Positions 26,201 through 37,100 of a stretch of 64,000 nt of DNA are shown here, piece after piece. The DNA comes from Austwickia chelonae (GTDB taxonomy: Bacteria > Actinomycetota > Actinomycetes > Actinomycetales > Dermatophilaceae), in NCBI RefSeq assembly GCF_003391095.1, contig NZ_CP031447.1:868001-932000 (forward strand). Direction: 5' to 3'. A program made the position numbers and the translations under genes. Positions within the stretch are counted from its first letter, which is position 1; the number at the start of each line of letters is the position of its first letter. The notes beneath the pieces are model-generated. The model was not told where the DNA came from. It saw only the letters and a list, made by a program, of their open reading frames with translations, and searched no databases.

Positions 26201-27840
26201 TTCTCGGGAGTGATCTTCTCCCCGGCGAGAATGCGTTGCAGGATCGGATTGATCTCGGGCATCGGGGTCGGCGCAGCTGCCGACTCCTCCGCAGGTATCT
26301 CGACCGGGGACGACTTCTGGTCGGTCCGGTCTTCGGGCTGCTGTGGCTGGTCTGGGTCGGTAGTCATCTCTTCTTGCTCTGTGGAAGGAGTCGGGGAACA
26401 CAGCCGGGCGACAGCACCGGCTGGGATAGACAACCACGGGGGCCGGTGACGGGCCTCGTAGACGACTTCATAGAGTGCTTTGTCCAGCTCCAAGGCGCGA
26501 AGAAGCGCTGTGGAGTCGGCATTCTCCCGCGGATCGTCCGCGCAGCTGGCATAGCCGTCGAGGAAAGAACGTCGACAGGCTGTCGCCCAGGACTCCAACC
26601 GGACGGCCGAGTCCGGATCCTCCTGACCCGCCGACCCCGCGACATAGTCGAAGGAACGCAACATCCCGGCCACGTCGCGCAGAGGAAGATCAGCCCGATT
26701 CCGTTCGATCAGCGGACGCAAGGGCTCCCCTTCGAAGTCCAGGAGCACCCAGCCACGACCAGGAACTTCGAGGACCTGACCGAGGTGGTAGTCGCCATGG
26801 ACACGTTGCAGACGAGGCCAAGCCGAATAAGCGGCCGCAGTGAAGACCTCATTGATCGTCGCCCGATGGACAGCCAGATCAGGGACCGTCGACAACGCAA
26901 GATCGCAACGTTCCTGCCAGGAACGCAGCTGCCCCTGACGGGCTGCCCGGCTGGCCGCTTCAACCGGCATCGCCGCCGCCAGATCGAGATGCACCGCAGC
27001 AGTAGCTACTCCAAGAGCGAAAGCCCGCTCGGTGAAATCCGTTCCCGAGGCCGCCGCCTCCACCGCGACCCGCCACGCATCCCGGGTCCCCGGGAAGAAC
27101 TCCTGGGCGAAGGCCAGATGGCCTTCCGCGACGCTGTCCGTCCGGTCCACGCCCGACCAACGTCCGCTCATCGACCCGAAAGGCATCGGCACCGAACGGG
27201 AGCCGGCACCGGCCAACGCCGACTGCAGCACCACATCGGGATTCTCCCCGTCCTGCAGGACCCGGAAGATCTTGACGATCAACGGGCAGGGCGCGCCCAC
27301 TCGATCATGGTCGGGGACATCGACGATCCGGGTGTCACAGATCACCGAGGTGTTGGACTGTTCGCCGGTGAGCACCCGCGAACCGGTCACCTCGACCTGG
27401 GCAGCGCCCGGCTGAGGAGCCCCTTGGGCCGCTTCGTCGAGGCCGGGCCCGGCATGACCCCGGTCCGCGGTGCCGCCCCGGGTGATCAGGGAGACGAGCG
27501 CGGTGACATAGGCCGGATCCTTCGGGGCGTCGTAGACATACCGGGTGCCGAGGACGGAATGCTCGCAGACACCGATCAAGGCGTCCGCACCGTCCGCCAG
27601 TGGAGCATCGCGGTAGGTGACCGGAACCTGGTAGACGACCGGGGGGGTCGCCGACTCGTCCACCACGATCAGGGTCTCCATGCCGACCTGGCCGACCGGG
27701 TCCTCGAAGCGGAAACCGCCGACCCTGCGTAGACGCGGGACGATGCCTTTCGCTGCGTACCAGCGTTGCGTCGGTAACCAGGCCGCGAGCAGGTCGAGCT
27801 TGCTCGGGGTGATGACCGCGTCGTGGTGGATCTCAGCCAT
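23275..27840 (-). CDS. mak-glgB: maltokinase fused to 1,4-alpha-glucan branching enzyme
   Basis: One uninterrupted 1521-residue frame. Residues 1-480 are maltokinase ([12 protein letters not shown], catalytic HGDYHLGQV at 348, LLDFEGEP), which makes maltose-1-phosphate. Residues 481-735 are a low-complexity linker rich in Glu, Pro, Ala and Ser. Residues 736-1521 are GlgB: N-terminal CBM48-type beta domains, then the GH13 barrel with [10 protein letters not shown] (nucleophile) and TIAEESTSW (acid/base). An internal ATG at 26367 (residue 492) has AAGAAGAG before it, so a separate GlgB with a 245-residue extension could also be made. The start overlaps the treS stop by 8 nt. Mak and GlgB are usually separate proteins. 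Confidence 0.9.
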   Translation of the reverse strand: MAEIHHDAVITPSKLDLLAAWLPTQRWYAAKGIVPRLRRVGGFRFEDPVGQVGMETLIVVDESATPPVVYQVPVTYRDAPLADGADALIGVCEHSVLGTRYVYDAPKDPAYVTALVSLITRGGTADRGHAGPGLDEAAQGAPQPGAAQVEVTGSRVLTGEQSNTSVICDTRIVDVPDHDRVGAPCPLIVKIFRVLQDGENPDVVLQSALAGAGSRSVPMPFGSMSGRWSGVDRTDSVAEGHLAFAQEFFPGTRDAWRVAVEAAASGTDFTERAFALGVATAAVHLDLAAAMPVEAASRAARQGQLRSWQERCDLALSTVPDLAVHRATINEVFTAAAYSAWPRLQRVHGDYHLGQVLEVPGRGWVLLDFEGEPLRPLIERNRADLPLRDVAGMLRSFDYVAGSAGQEDPDSAVRLESWATACRRSFLDGYASCADDPRENADSTALLRALELDKALYEVVYEARHRPPWLSIPAGAVARLCSPTPSTEQEEMTTDPDQPQQPEDRTDQKSSPVEIPAEESAAAPTPMPEINPILQRILAGEKITPENTAALFEQLRQPAATVSEPVGPEAPEGMVPPAASVEPVAPVEPEASPDVEENNVEESHEKAFFPSPFGVLLHRSPAGEPPSPEPLSPFAEESAPADVPDDLPSTESTAGPEDVVVDPVVPGDALPPPDPEEDAEPFPAAEDQASDETVRMTSPETDVEEPEVSAEPAEVMAPMAEEEAAPLAPAPATAPVDEDELTLLVNGGHGNPHGVLGAHPWNGGVTVRALRPGASSVDIELPDGSRRPMAHQTGGIWQVQLDIPQTDDYRLIVDYGDGFGHRQDDPYRFLPTVGELDLHLIGEGRHEELWKVLGSQIRTYSGPMGEVTGTSFAVWAPNARAIRVVGDFNTWDGTAHPMRALGSTGVWELFVPGVGEGTVYKYEILGADGYRRTKADPLARATECPPATASVVTASRYEWNDAEWMQRRAEAGEAHLQPMSVYEVHLGSWRQGLSYTRLAEELVEYVSEMGFTHVELMPVMEHPYGPSWGYQVSGYYAPSSRFGDPDEFRYLVDRLHQAGIGVILDWVPAHFPKDGFALGRFDGQALYEHPDPRRGEHTEWGTYIFDFGRPQVRNFLVANAVYWLEEFHADGLRVDAVASMLYLDYSRDEGEWLPNQFGGRENLEAVQLLQETNATVYRRCPGAVTIAEESTSWSGVTSPTYMGGLGFGLKWNMGWMHDTLGYAQLAPIYRQYHHHEMTFAMVYAYNENFALPISHDEVVHGKGSMLGKMPGSPWEQLSNLRAYYAWQWSFPGKQLLFMGSEFAQIAEWADGRSLDWWLLDQEPHEQTRRLVRDLNRLYVDHPALWQLDSSPEGFAWIDANDSYGNAYSFLRFGAQNAAGERPVVACVANFSGVEHHSYRIGLPHGGMWREILNTDAGEYGGAGIGNMGQIEAEEIPWHGQPYSATVSMQKLSAVWFEPAGLPSEVVIPEAVHPAAEERPTLGTPRPELSNSPVQADVAVDSGLGSLPPVHGGEIPPGDGNR

Positions 27841-29548
27841 CGTGCTCACGCTCCTGTAGAGACAGCCAGAAGAAGTCCCGAGAACCCACCGTGAACCGGT
27901 AGGTCGCGTCCTCGCCGACCATGGGGAAGCCGGAACCACCGAACAGGTCACGGGCCTTGGCCCCGGCAAGCCGCTCCGGAAGGTGTACCGTGCCCGCCTG
28001 GGGTCGGCTGGACAGATTGTGCAGGCACAACACGGAGGTGTTCTCCTCACGGCCCTGAGAGGGGTCTGCCTCCAAAGTCCGGGTGAACGCCAGGACAGCT
28101 TCGTTGTCGCACTCACGTAAGGAGAAGACACCCAGGCCGAAGACCGGATGCTGCGACCTGACCTGCAGCATGGCCCGTAGCCAGTGCAGCAGAGAGCTGC
28201 TCGACGCGACCTGAGCCTCCACATTCACATTGTTGTGGTGGTAGACCAGCGACTGGATCACCGGCAGATACAGCTTGCCGGGGTCGGCGCTGGAGAAACC
28301 GGCATTCCGGTCAGGGGTCCACTGCATCGGGGTACGAACCGCATCGCGGTCGTCCAACCAGATGTTGTCCCCCATACCGATCTCGTCCCCGTAGTACAGG
28401 CAGGGGCTGCCGGGCAGGGAGAGGAGCAGCGCATGGATCAGTTCGATCTCGGCGCGGCTGTTGTCCAGCAGGGGAGAGAGCCGCCGCCGGATGCCCACAT
28501 TGGCTCTCATCCGGGGGTCGGGCGCGTACCAGCCGTACATGGCGGTGCGTTCCTCCGGGGAGACCATCTCCAAGGTCAGCTCGTCGTGATTGCGCAGGAA
28601 AGTGCCCCACTGGCCACCGGCCGGCACCGGGGGAGTGTCGTTGAGGACATCGATGATGGGGGCGGCTTTCTCGGCGCGCAGGGCGTAGTAGAGCCGTGGC
28701 ATCACCGGGAAGTGGAAGCACATCTGGCATTCGGGCCGGTCGTCGCTGCCGAAGTAGTCGACCACCTCGTCGGGCATCTGATTGGCTTCGGCCAACAGGA
28801 CTCGCCCGGGGTACTCGGTGTCGACCATGGCCCGCAGCCGGGCGAGGAACTCATGGGTCTTGGGATGGTTCTCCCCGTTGTGCCCTTCCTCCTCGAACAG
28901 ATAAGGGACCGCGTCGAGCCGGAAGCCGTCGATACCCAGGTCCATCCAGAAACGGACGGCGTCGAACATGGCTTCCTGCACCGCGAGGTTCTCGAAGTTG
29001 AGATCCGGCTGGTGGGAGAAGAACCGGTGCCAGAAGAACTGCCGACGTACCGGGTCGAAGGTCCAGTTGGACACCTCGGTGTCGACGAAGATGATCCGGG
29101 CCTCGGCGTACTTGGTGTCGTCGTCGGACCAGACGTAGAAGTCCCCGTAAGGGCCCTCGGGGTCGGACCTGGAGGCCTGGAACCAGGGATGCTGGTCGCT
29201 GGTGTGGTTCATCACCAGGTCGGTGATGATGCGGATGCCGCGGGCGTGGGCCTGGCTGACCAGCTCGGTGAACTCCGGGAGCGTACCGAACTCGGGCAGC
29301 ACCGCGGTGTAGTCGCTGATGTCGTAGCCGCCGTCGCGGAGCGGTGAGGCGTAGAACGGCGGGAGCCACAGACAGTCGATGCCGAGCCACTGCAGGTAGT
29401 CGAGTTTGCCGATCAGCCCGGTGAAATCCCCGGACCCGCTGCCCTTGGAGTCGGCGAAGGCCCGGACGAGGACCTCGTAGAAGACCGCCGTCTTGTACCA
29501 GTCCGGGTCATGCCGCAGCCCGGGCTGGGTGAGGTTGAGTCCGTGCAT
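27833..29548 (-). CDS. treS: trehalose synthase (maltose alpha-D-glucosyltransferase)
   Basis: Interconverts trehalose and maltose, feeding maltose to Mak. The 571-residue GH13 protein has the family start [27 protein letters not shown] with the nucleophile Asp, LLAEANQ with the acid Glu, and [10 protein letters not shown] chose ATG 29548, preceded by GGAGG and 1 nt after the glgE stop; an in-frame ATG at 29590 would add 14 residues inside glgE. It overlaps the following mak-glgB start by 8 nt. Confidence 0.95.
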   Translation of the reverse strand: MHGLNLTQPGLRHDPDWYKTAVFYEVLVRAFADSKGSGSGDFTGLIGKLDYLQWLGIDCLWLPPFYASPLRDGGYDISDYTAVLPEFGTLPEFTELVSQAHARGIRIITDLVMNHTSDQHPWFQASRSDPEGPYGDFYVWSDDDTKYAEARIIFVDTEVSNWTFDPVRRQFFWHRFFSHQPDLNFENLAVQEAMFDAVRFWMDLGIDGFRLDAVPYLFEEEGHNGENHPKTHEFLARLRAMVDTEYPGRVLLAEANQMPDEVVDYFGSDDRPECQMCFHFPVMPRLYYALRAEKAAPIIDVLNDTPPVPAGGQWGTFLRNHDELTLEMVSPEERTAMYGWYAPDPRMRANVGIRRRLSPLLDNSRAEIELIHALLLSLPGSPCLYYGDEIGMGDNIWLDDRDAVRTPMQWTPDRNAGFSSADPGKLYLPVIQSLVYHHNNVNVEAQVASSSSLLHWLRAMLQVRSQHPVFGLGVFSLRECDNEAVLAFTRTLEADPSQGREENTSVLCLHNLSSRPQAGTVHLPERLAGAKARDLFGGSGFPMVGEDATYRFTVGSRDFFWLSLQEREHDG

Positions 29549-29549
29549 G

Positions 29550-31604
29550 TCAGAGCCTCCGGACGGTGATGACGTGGACGGGTTCGTCATGCGGGCCGAG
29601 CTTCACGTACGGATGGGAGTCCCACTGCCAGCACCATTCGCTGATCAGGTCTTCGGCGATGAACCGGTCGTCGGGCCCCAGCCCGAGTGCGGCCATGTCC
29701 AGCTGCAGCCAGGTCTCCCTGGTCATGTGGGGGTTGAGGTTCGCGACGACGATGACGACATCGTCCCGGCCGTTCTCCCGGCGACGTTTGGAGAAGACGA
29801 GGATGTCCTCGGGGTCGTCGGCACTGTGGAAGGTCAGATTGCGCAGTCGGTGCAGCGCCGGATGGTTGCGGCGGATCTCGTTGATCCGGGTCAGATAGTC
29901 GGCCATCCACAGTTCACCGGCCTTGGGCCCGCCGGGTTCGTAGTCGTGCCACCGGCGGTCCTTGAACTGGTACTTCTCGTTGTCGATCTGTTCCTCCACG
30001 CCGGGACGCGGCACTGATTCGAGGAGCTCGTAGCCGGCGTAGATCCCGTAGGTGGGGACGAGGAAAGCAGCCAGTGCGGCGCGCAGCTTCCACGCGGTGG
30101 GCCCGCCGTACTGCATGTACGGGGTGAGGATGTCGTGCGTGGTGGGCCAGAAGCTGGGCCGCATGTATGAGGCGCACTCTCCAGCGAGTTCGGTGCAGTA
30201 CTCCTCGAGTTCGGCCCGTTCGTTCCGCCAGGTGTAGTAGGTGTAGCTCTGCTGGAAGCCCACCTTGGCGAGGGTCTTCATCATGGGAGGTTTGGTGAAG
30301 GCCTCGGCAAGCCAGATCACGTCCGGGTGCTCCCGGGCGACGTCGTCGATGATCCACTGCCAGAACTCGACCGGCTTGGTGTGGGGGTTGTCCACCCTGA
30401 ATATCTTCACGCCGTGGTCGATCCAGACCTGGATGACGCGCCGCATCTCGGCGTAGATACCTGCCGGATCGTTGTCGAAGTTCAGCGGGTAGATGTCCTG
30501 GTACTTCTTCGGCGGGTTCTCCGCGTAGGCGATGGTGCCATCGGCGCGGGTGGTGAACCACTCGGGGTGCTCGTGCACCCAGGGGTGGTCGGGCGCGCAC
30601 TGCAGGGCGATGTCGAGGGCGACCTCCATCCCGAGACGACGAGCTTCCCCGACAAAGGCGTCGAAGTCCTCGAAGGTGCCCAGGCTGGGTTCGATGGCGT
30701 CGTGACCGCCGTCCTTGGAACCGATGGCGTAGGGCGATCCGGGGTCATGGGGTCCGGCGACCAGGGTGTTGTTCGGCCCTTTGCGGTTGATGCTGCCGAT
30801 GGGGTGCACCGGGGTGAGATAGACGACGTCGAAGCCCATACGGGCGATGGCGGGGAGCCGTTCGGCAGCGGTGCGCAGGGTGCCCGTGGTCCAGGTGCCG
30901 GTCTCCTCGTCGTACCGGCAGCCTTCGGAACGGGGGAAGATCTCGTACCAGGCACCGTAGAGGGCGCGCTCGCGTTCGACCTGCCACGGGTAGTCGGGGG
31001 AGGGAGAGACCATCTCCCGCATGGGTCGTTGGCCGAGTTCGCTGCGGATGCCGTCGCTGAGTGCCCCGGCGAGGCGTTCGGCGGGGCTGCGGCTGCTGTC
31101 GCGGAGCTGGCGGATACCGGCGTCGAGGAGGGCGACGGCGTAGGACTGGCGCGGGGGTTGGGTGCGGGCGCGTTCGAGCAGGCGGGCGCCTTCCTCGAGC
31201 ATCAGGTCGACGTCGACGCCGGCCTCGACCTTGATGGTGGCGTCGTGCTCCCAGGTGGCGTAGGGGTCGCTCCAGCCTTCGACGCGGAAGGTCCAGCGCC
31301 CGGTCTGGTGGGCGTTGACGGTGCCTTCCCAGGTCATCAGGCCGGGGTTGGTGCAGGTCATCGGGATGTGCTGGGTGGATCCATCGGGGGCGGTGAGCAC
31401 GATGGTGGCATTGACCGCGTCATGGCCTTCTCGGAAGACGGTGGCGGTGACGAGGAAGTCCTCGTCGACGACGGAGATCACGGGCCAGGCGCCGCCGTCG
31501 AGTGTGGGTTGGACGTCGATGACGGGGATTCTCCCGATGGGGCGTCCGACACGGGCCGGGACGATGGGGCGGTTCGTTTCTGGCACGGACGATGTCTCGG
31601 TCAC
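29550..31604 (-). CDS. glgE: alpha-1,4-glucan:maltose-1-phosphate maltosyltransferase
   Basis: Transfers maltose from maltose-1-phosphate onto alpha-glucan chains. The 684-residue GH13_3 protein carries the N-terminal domain ([13 protein letters not shown]), the barrel with [13 protein letters not shown] (nucleophile Asp), WLAEAFTKP (Glu) and [13 protein letters not shown]. First gene of the GlgE operon. The start GTG 31604 lies 6 nt after a TAGCGT box and has no ribosome binding site, consistent with leaderless translation. Divergent from the toxin locus. Confidence 0.95.
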   Translation of the reverse strand: MTETSSVPETNRPIVPARVGRPIGRIPVIDVQPTLDGGAWPVISVVDEDFLVTATVFREGHDAVNATIVLTAPDGSTQHIPMTCTNPGLMTWEGTVNAHQTGRWTFRVEGWSDPYATWEHDATIKVEAGVDVDLMLEEGARLLERARTQPPRQSYAVALLDAGIRQLRDSSRSPAERLAGALSDGIRSELGQRPMREMVSPSPDYPWQVERERALYGAWYEIFPRSEGCRYDEETGTWTTGTLRTAAERLPAIARMGFDVVYLTPVHPIGSINRKGPNNTLVAGPHDPGSPYAIGSKDGGHDAIEPSLGTFEDFDAFVGEARRLGMEVALDIALQCAPDHPWVHEHPEWFTTRADGTIAYAENPPKKYQDIYPLNFDNDPAGIYAEMRRVIQVWIDHGVKIFRVDNPHTKPVEFWQWIIDDVAREHPDVIWLAEAFTKPPMMKTLAKVGFQQSYTYYTWRNERAELEEYCTELAGECASYMRPSFWPTTHDILTPYMQYGGPTAWKLRAALAAFLVPTYGIYAGYELLESVPRPGVEEQIDNEKYQFKDRRWHDYEPGGPKAGELWMADYLTRINEIRRNHPALHRLRNLTFHSADDPEDILVFSKRRRENGRDDVVIVVANLNPHMTRETWLQLDMAALGLGPDDRFIAEDLISEWCWQWDSHPYVKLGPHDEPVHVITVRRL

Positions 31605-31610
31605 AGTTCG

Positions 31611-31616
31611 ACGCTA
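31611..31616 (-). promoter_or_regulatory. -10 box of a leaderless transcript (GlgE operon)
   Basis: On the minus strand TAGCGT ends 6 nt before GTG 31604. Confidence 0.5.
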
Positions 31617-31771
31617 TCGGTTCGACAGGGGTGCGCGCACCTGCGTGTCATGCCTGGTGCGGACGAAGCGGCAAGATGTCCGGGCTTGGCATTCTGTGGT
31701 TTTCGTAAGGGGCGTGAAGGTAGGCTGGTTGCCCGTGTGGCTGTTGTCGGTCGTCGGTGGGGGAAGCTCTC

Positions 31772-32107
31772 GTGTCGGGTTCGTTGGAGCTGGTGGTCGG
31801 GGAGCAGAGTGCGGCGGGCGCGGTGATTCGTGCCAGCCTGCCAGATCTGGTGAAGGTGTTGGAGACTTTCGCGGACGATGTGGAAGCTTGTGCGAGTGGG
31901 TTCAAGGGTGCTGCGGCTGCTGCCTTGTCGGTCGAGCTTTCGGAGTGGGTAGCAGCGGCTGCTGATGTCATTCCTGCGTTGGTCGAGTACGCGGCGTCCT
32001 TGGAATCAGTGGACCGGGCCGCGGCTCAGCAGGAGATCGCAGCGCGTACCGGGGTGATCGAGGCCGGTTCTTCAGGGGCTAGCGTGTCCGAATTGAACAT
32101 GTGGTGA
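31772..32107 (+). CDS. small WXG100-like helical protein, first gene of toxin locus
   Basis: A 111-residue, mostly alpha-helical acidic protein without signal peptide or membrane segment, of the size and composition of the ESX/T7SS-associated proteins that precede Rhs toxins in actinobacteria. No clear WXG motif; WVAAAADVIP is the nearest. GTG 31772 has GGGGGAAG upstream; GTG 31757 would add five residues. Probably a secretion partner or chaperone; this is inferred from position. Confidence 0.6.
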   Translation: MSGSLELVVGEQSAAGAVIRASLPDLVKVLETFADDVEACASGFKGAAAAALSVELSEWVAAAADVIPALVEYAASLESVDRAAAQQEIAARTGVIEAGSSGASVSELNMW

Positions 32108-32116
32108 GGTGGGCTT

Positions 32117-32416
32117 GTGGCTGAGCGTTCGTTGGTGGTCAGGTTCGATGACGTTGACGCGATAATTTCGGATCTGGAGAAGACCCAGCGGAATTTTCTG
32201 GCCCGGATTGAGGAGTTGCGTCAGAACGCGGAACATCGGATGCCGGGTTGGTCGACGAAGACGGAGTCGAGGAGGGCCCGTGATGTTTTTGATGCGCGTC
32301 TGGCTGAATCGGTGAAGGAGATGGGAGAGTCCTTGGGGCGTATTCGGGCGGCTTTGGTGGATGTGAGGGCGTCGGCGCACCGATGCGAGGTGCGTAATGT
32401 CGCGATCATGGATTGA
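32117..32416 (+). CDS. WXG100-like protein
   Basis: A 99-residue helical-hairpin protein with GWST at its centre and long heptad-like helices on both sides, as in WXG100 proteins secreted by type VII systems. GTG 32117 follows GAGGTGGG. It lies 9 nt after the previous gene and overlaps the next start. Expected to pair with the toxin N-terminus for export. Confidence 0.6.
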   Translation: MAERSLVVRFDDVDAIISDLEKTQRNFLARIEELRQNAEHRMPGWSTKTESRRARDVFDARLAESVKEMGESLGRIRAALVDVRASAHRCEVRNVAIMD

Positions 32417-32784
32417 GCCCAGGGCAGGGCTGGCCAAAGGGGGTGCGGCTGGAGGTGGGCTCGCATGATTTCGAGGTGGATATGGAGGCCTTGGTCGGGG
32501 CTGCTGAGGCAGTAGGTCAGGCGGTGGATTCTCAGCGGAATAATGATGTGGTCGATCTGGTACCGATGGATTCGGACGTGTGTCACCCCGTGGTGTGGGA
32601 GGCCTTGTCGGAGTTTATGAATCGGTGGGAGATCAGCATCGTGTCGATGACCGATGATGTCGCGGAGATCTCGGGGCGGCTGAGTAAGGTTGCGGCGACT
32701 TATGCGCAGTTCGATGCTGAGGGAGCAGCCCGGTTGAAGGGCAGCAAGGGTGATGTACCGGTGGTTCCACGGCCTGGTGCGTGA
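32413..32784 (+). CDS. small protein of the toxin locus, unknown function
   Basis: A 123-residue, probably helical protein. The start is uncertain: TTG 32413 overlaps the previous stop, and in-frame GTGs at 32443 and 32455 have poor Shine-Dalgarno spacing. Its stop overlaps the start of the following toxin gene, so it belongs to the operon. A T7SS substrate partner role is likely but unproven. Confidence 0.55.
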   Translation: MSPGQGWPKGVRLEVGSHDFEVDMEALVGAAEAVGQAVDSQRNNDVVDLVPMDSDVCHPVVWEALSEFMNRWEISIVSMTDDVAEISGRLSKVAATYAQFDAEGAARLKGSKGDVPVVPRPGA

Positions 32785-34031
32785 GCGTGTCTGATTTCAA
32801 GATCGAGGGGAATCCGGAGGGGATTCTTACCAGGTGCGTTCGGATGCGTGCCGAGGCGTCGACCTTTGACGCGGTGGCGAATCATCTTGAGCGGATTTCA
32901 GCTGATGGCTGGACAGGGCGGGCTGCGGATCGCTTCCGGGAGCGGTTTACGGCGGAGCCAGGCCGGTGGCGTGATGCGGCGGCGGGCTTTCGTGCGGCGG
33001 CGGGAGCTTTGGAGGCCTATGCGGAGTCTTTGAGGTCGGCGCAGGCTACGGCGAAGGCGTGTGCCGCGGAGCATGTTCGGGGAGATCAGGTTTCGCGGGA
33101 TGCGCGTGCTATGTACGACGCGGATGTGGCGCGGGCGCGTGGGGAGAAGATGGAGTGGGAGGCTGCGCACGGTCCGGGATCGTTCACTTTGAGGTTGGCG
33201 CCCTTCGTCGATCCGGGGGACGCGATCCGGGCGGGTGCGGTGGGCTCGTTCTCAGCGGCGCGGGCTCAGCTGGATCGGTCTGCCCAGGCGTGTGCGCAGG
33301 AGGTGCGTTCGGGATGTGCGGCTGCTTCACCTGAACGGAATTGGCTGGCGGAAGCTAATCATTTCATGGGTTCGATGGTCGGTGGGACTTGGGAGGCTCT
33401 TCAGGAAATCAACAAGCTTACGAATGTGTCTCGCCTGGGGTGGGAGTTCTTAGGTAAGGACATGTTGGGAGTGGCGTCGGGGGACCTGACTTTGGAGGAA
33501 GCTGCAATGAAGAAGCAGCTCATGGTCGAGGACGGGTTGTCGATGTTGGCGGCGGCTCGGGAAGATCCGGTTGGTTTCGCCAAGCAGGTCGGTGCGGCTG
33601 TAGTAGATGCCAAGACGTGGAAGGACGATCCGGGGCGGGCGTTGGGGCGGTTGTTGCCGGATGCAGCTTTGACGATTGCTTCGGGAGGGGCTGGGGCTGC
33701 TGTCAAGGGTGGCCGGGCAGGGCTGGCTTCGGCGAAGGGTGCTGTTCAAGTCGGTGGGAAGGCCGTGGTTAAGGGGGCACGGCCGAGGCTGGCGAGTGTG
33801 CCTCGCACGGTGGCGGATATGGGTGATGTGGCTCGGTCGGCTCGGGCGAGGACCAAATGTGCTTTGTTTGGAGATCCGGTCGATATAGCTACGGGTGCTG
33901 TAGTCCTGGAGGAGATGGATCTGGTCCTGCCGGGGGTGTTGAAGGTGGGGTTCTCCCGACGGTGTTCCTCTTCGTATACGGGGGGCGGTTGTTCGGGGCA
34001 TGCTGGGCGTCGACCTTGGACCAACGATTAG
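32781..34031 (+). CDS. N-terminal fragment of a T7SS/Rhs toxin (ends at frameshift)
   Basis: A 416-codon frame. Residues 1-100 resemble the actinobacterial T7SS-secreted-protein domain (GWTGRAADRF with WXG at 44-46). A hydrophobic Ala/Gly-rich segment lies at about 292-335, and residues 364-380 (GDPVDIATGAVVLEEMD) open the DUF6531/Rhs entry domain. After SSSYTGG the frame becomes non-homologous and ends at TAG 34029. The correct continuation (GRLFGACWASTLDQRLD) lies in another frame, so this is not the natural C-terminus. Starts overlapping the previous gene. Confidence 0.75.
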   Translation: MSVSDFKIEGNPEGILTRCVRMRAEASTFDAVANHLERISADGWTGRAADRFRERFTAEPGRWRDAAAGFRAAAGALEAYAESLRSAQATAKACAAEHVRGDQVSRDARAMYDADVARARGEKMEWEAAHGPGSFTLRLAPFVDPGDAIRAGAVGSFSAARAQLDRSAQACAQEVRSGCAAASPERNWLAEANHFMGSMVGGTWEALQEINKLTNVSRLGWEFLGKDMLGVASGDLTLEEAAMKKQLMVEDGLSMLAAAREDPVGFAKQVGAAVVDAKTWKDDPGRALGRLLPDAALTIASGGAGAAVKGGRAGLASAKGAVQVGGKAVVKGARPRLASVPRTVADMGDVARSARARTKCALFGDPVDIATGAVVLEEMDLVLPGVLKVGFSRRCSSSYTGGGCSGHAGRRPWTND

Positions 34032-34151
34032 ATATTGACGTCGAGACGGGCTTGGGGGTGTTGTTGCTTGAGGACGGTGTGGCGCTGTCTTATGTGTTGC
34101 CAGAGCATCCTTCGATGAGGGCGGTGCCTCTGCGGGGGGGACCGATGGATC

Positions 34152-37100
34152 TTGTCTCGTCCGAAGGTGGATGTTTTCGAGGTGTTCGATCCGGCGTCGG
34201 GGTGGACACGTCGGTTCGGGTCGGTGATCGGGGCTTCGGCCGGGTCGTTCTTATTGACGGGGATTGTCGACGAGAGTGGGAATGCGGTCACTGTCGAGTA
34301 CGACGAGCGGGCGGTGCCGGTGTGCTGGTCGCATTCAGGGGGGTTCCGGGTCGAGGTCTCTTCGGAGGAGGGCCGGGTGGTCGGGTTGTCGCTGTCGCGG
34401 GATGGCGGACGTCCGATGGCGGTGCGGTCGTTCGGGTATGACCGGCAGGGGCGGCTGTCGCGGGTGATCAATGCTTCGGGTGAGGCATTGCGTTTTGGGT
34501 ATGACGACCTGGGCCGGCTGTTGTGGTGGGCGGATCGTGGTGGGGAGCGGTATGACTACACCTATGACGAGACGGGGGCGTGTGTGGCCGGGGCGGGCTG
34601 TGGCGGGATACTCACGTCTCGTTTCGTGTATGACAGTCTGGATCGTTGTACGACGGCCTTTGACTCGCTCGGTGAAAAGTGGGTGTATAAGTACGATGAG
34701 GAGTTTCAGATCACGTCGGTGACCGATCCGACTGGTGCATCGACCAGCACGGTGTGGGATCGGGCTGGCCGGAGGTCGACGGTGAAGGATCCGTCGGGAC
34801 AAGCGACATCGTGGACTTACGACGATGACGGGAATATCGCTTCGGTGCAGGATCCGGGCGGGCGGGTCACAGCTTACGAGTGGTTGCCGGGACGGTCGTT
34901 ACCGACGTCGTTGACTGGCCCTGACGGCCAGTCGTGGGGTTTCGAGTACGACAGGGCGGGTCGGCTGATAGCGTCAGTTGATCCGCTCGGGGGCCGTTCG
35001 GTGTTCTCCTACGACGAGCGGGGCGGACTAGTTTCCGCGGTGGATGCGTCCGGGGTATCGACTTGGGCGGTGTGTGATGCGGCCGGGCTGCCGGTGGAGA
35101 TAGTCGACGGGGCGGGTCGGGCTACGCGGGTGTTCTATGACGTGGCGGGTCGCCCAGTGCGGGTGATTGATGCGGCAGGCGAGTCTTCAGCAGCGTGGAA
35201 TGTCGACGGTCTGTTGACGTCTCGGATCGATGCTGATGGCGGCCGGTGGGGGTTCGTGTATGACGGTGAGGGGAATCTGGTCGAGGAGGTTGATCCGAAC
35301 GGCCGGGTCACTCGGCATGAGTACGGGGTGTTCGATTCGAGGGTGTCGACGACGGCGCCTGATGGGGCGGTGACCCGATTTCGTTATGACTCGGAGCGGC
35401 GCCTGGTCGGGGTGGTCGATGCGTTGGGGAGGGAGTGGGTGTTCGAGCGTGATTCGGCGGGGCGGGTGATCGCGCAGACCGATGTCAACGGCGCTCGGAC
35501 AGTGTTTTCCTATGATCTGGCTGGTCGGCTGATTTTGCGGGTCAATGCAGCTGGACAGCGCGTGCGGTACGACTATGACCAGGCGGGGGACCTGGCGCAG
35601 ATCGTGACTGACGGGGCGGGGATGCCTCCAGAGGGGGCTGGGCTTTCCGCCGGGGTGACTCGTCTGCTGCGGGATAGCGCGGGGCGGGTGGTTCGAGCAG
35701 CGTCGGATCAGACTGATCTGGTCATCGACTATGACGCTGCTGGCCGAGTGGTGGGGGAGTCCTGGGACGGTGCGGGAGTGTCCCAGGATCTGGATTCGGC
35801 CGGGCGACTGGCCGGGGTATCGGGGTCGTGCGGAGGTCCAATCAGGTACGAGTATGACGCGTCGGGGTTGTTATCCACTGTGGTTGCGGGGCAGGCCCAG
35901 ATCGACCTCGGGTATGACGCGTCGGGGAGAGAGATTACGCGCAGGTTCGCTACGGCTCCGGATCGGGGTGCCGCGCTGACCGGTGCTGAGGCGCAGGATT
36001 CTGGTTCTGTTGACCGGTTTGGTCGTGTCAATGATCCGTTGGAGTCTTTCGCATCGGGGCTGAACATGGGGACGGGCTCGTCAACGGTGTCACCGGCTTC
36101 TGCGATGTCGCGTGTTTCCGGGGGTGCTGAGGTGACGTCGGTGTGGACTCCGGGGTCACTGCTGATATCCCGGGAGGCTCATGGCGCTGCGGGGCAGGTC
36201 GGTGCGTGGCGGAAATATCAGTGGGACCTAGCCGGGCAGCTCACCCGGATTATCGATGCCGTTCAGGGGGCGATTCAGTTCCGTTTGGATTCGGCTGGGC
36301 GAGTCGTGGAGTTGGTGACTGCTTCTAATAGGGGCAGCTCTAGTGAGGCGTACACCTATGACCTGACTGGTCAGGTCACAGATTGTGTCCTTCCGGAGGA
36401 TAATTCTTGGTTCGGGCAGGCTGGCCTGGATGATGGGGATGGTCTGCGTTCGGTTGGGGACGGGCACGGGTCTCTGGAGTTCGCTGGGAGCTTGGTGCAT
36501 CGGGTCGGTGCATGGCATTACGACTACGACGTGGTTGGGCGTGTGGTCTGTCGTCGTCGCCGGGCTTTATCAGGCCATTGGTTGAGCTGGTTGTTTTCTT
36601 GGGATGGGGATGACCGGTTACGGCAGGTCACAGCCCCTGATGGGTCGTGGTGGGTTTACTACTATGACCTGGCTGGCCGTCGTATCGGGAAAACTCATTA
36701 CACGTCTGAAGGGGCTGCTACTTCCCGTACACGATATGTCTGGGTGGGGAACGAGCTGCTCAGTGCTACTACTACTGAGGGTGGTCCTCATGTCTCAGCG
36801 AATGATGTTCTGGTTGAGGCCATGTGGTGGATTCATCATCCCAGTACCGGAGAACCGTTGACTCAGCATGACCAGGAAACGGCGCAGGATTGGTGGCCAA
36901 TCTTGACCGATCCGGTCGGTACTCCGGTGTCTTTAGTGGATCGTGTCAGTGGAAGGCCGGTGTGGTCTGCGTCAACCACTTTGTGGGGGCTGGTGACCTC
37001 GAAGTGCGAGAGGAATCCTTCGAAGGCCCGTTCTGGGGCGGGTCTGGTTGGCCTGCCAGAGTGTCTTCTGGGTTCACCTGGGCAGATCTGGGATTCTGAA

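Noticed and set aside
26236-27732. 498-codon open frame opposite maltokinase
   Set aside because: Shadow frame rich in Arg and Gly; no family resemblance.
30327-31826. 499-codon open frame opposite glgE
   Set aside because: Shadow frame, extremely Gly/Val/Asp-rich, overlapping the GlgE promoter.
33980-33985. programmed ribosomal frameshifting at the G6 tract
   Set aside because: No stimulatory pseudoknot or family precedent was recognised, and a second compensating shift would be needed; tract-length variation or error is simpler.
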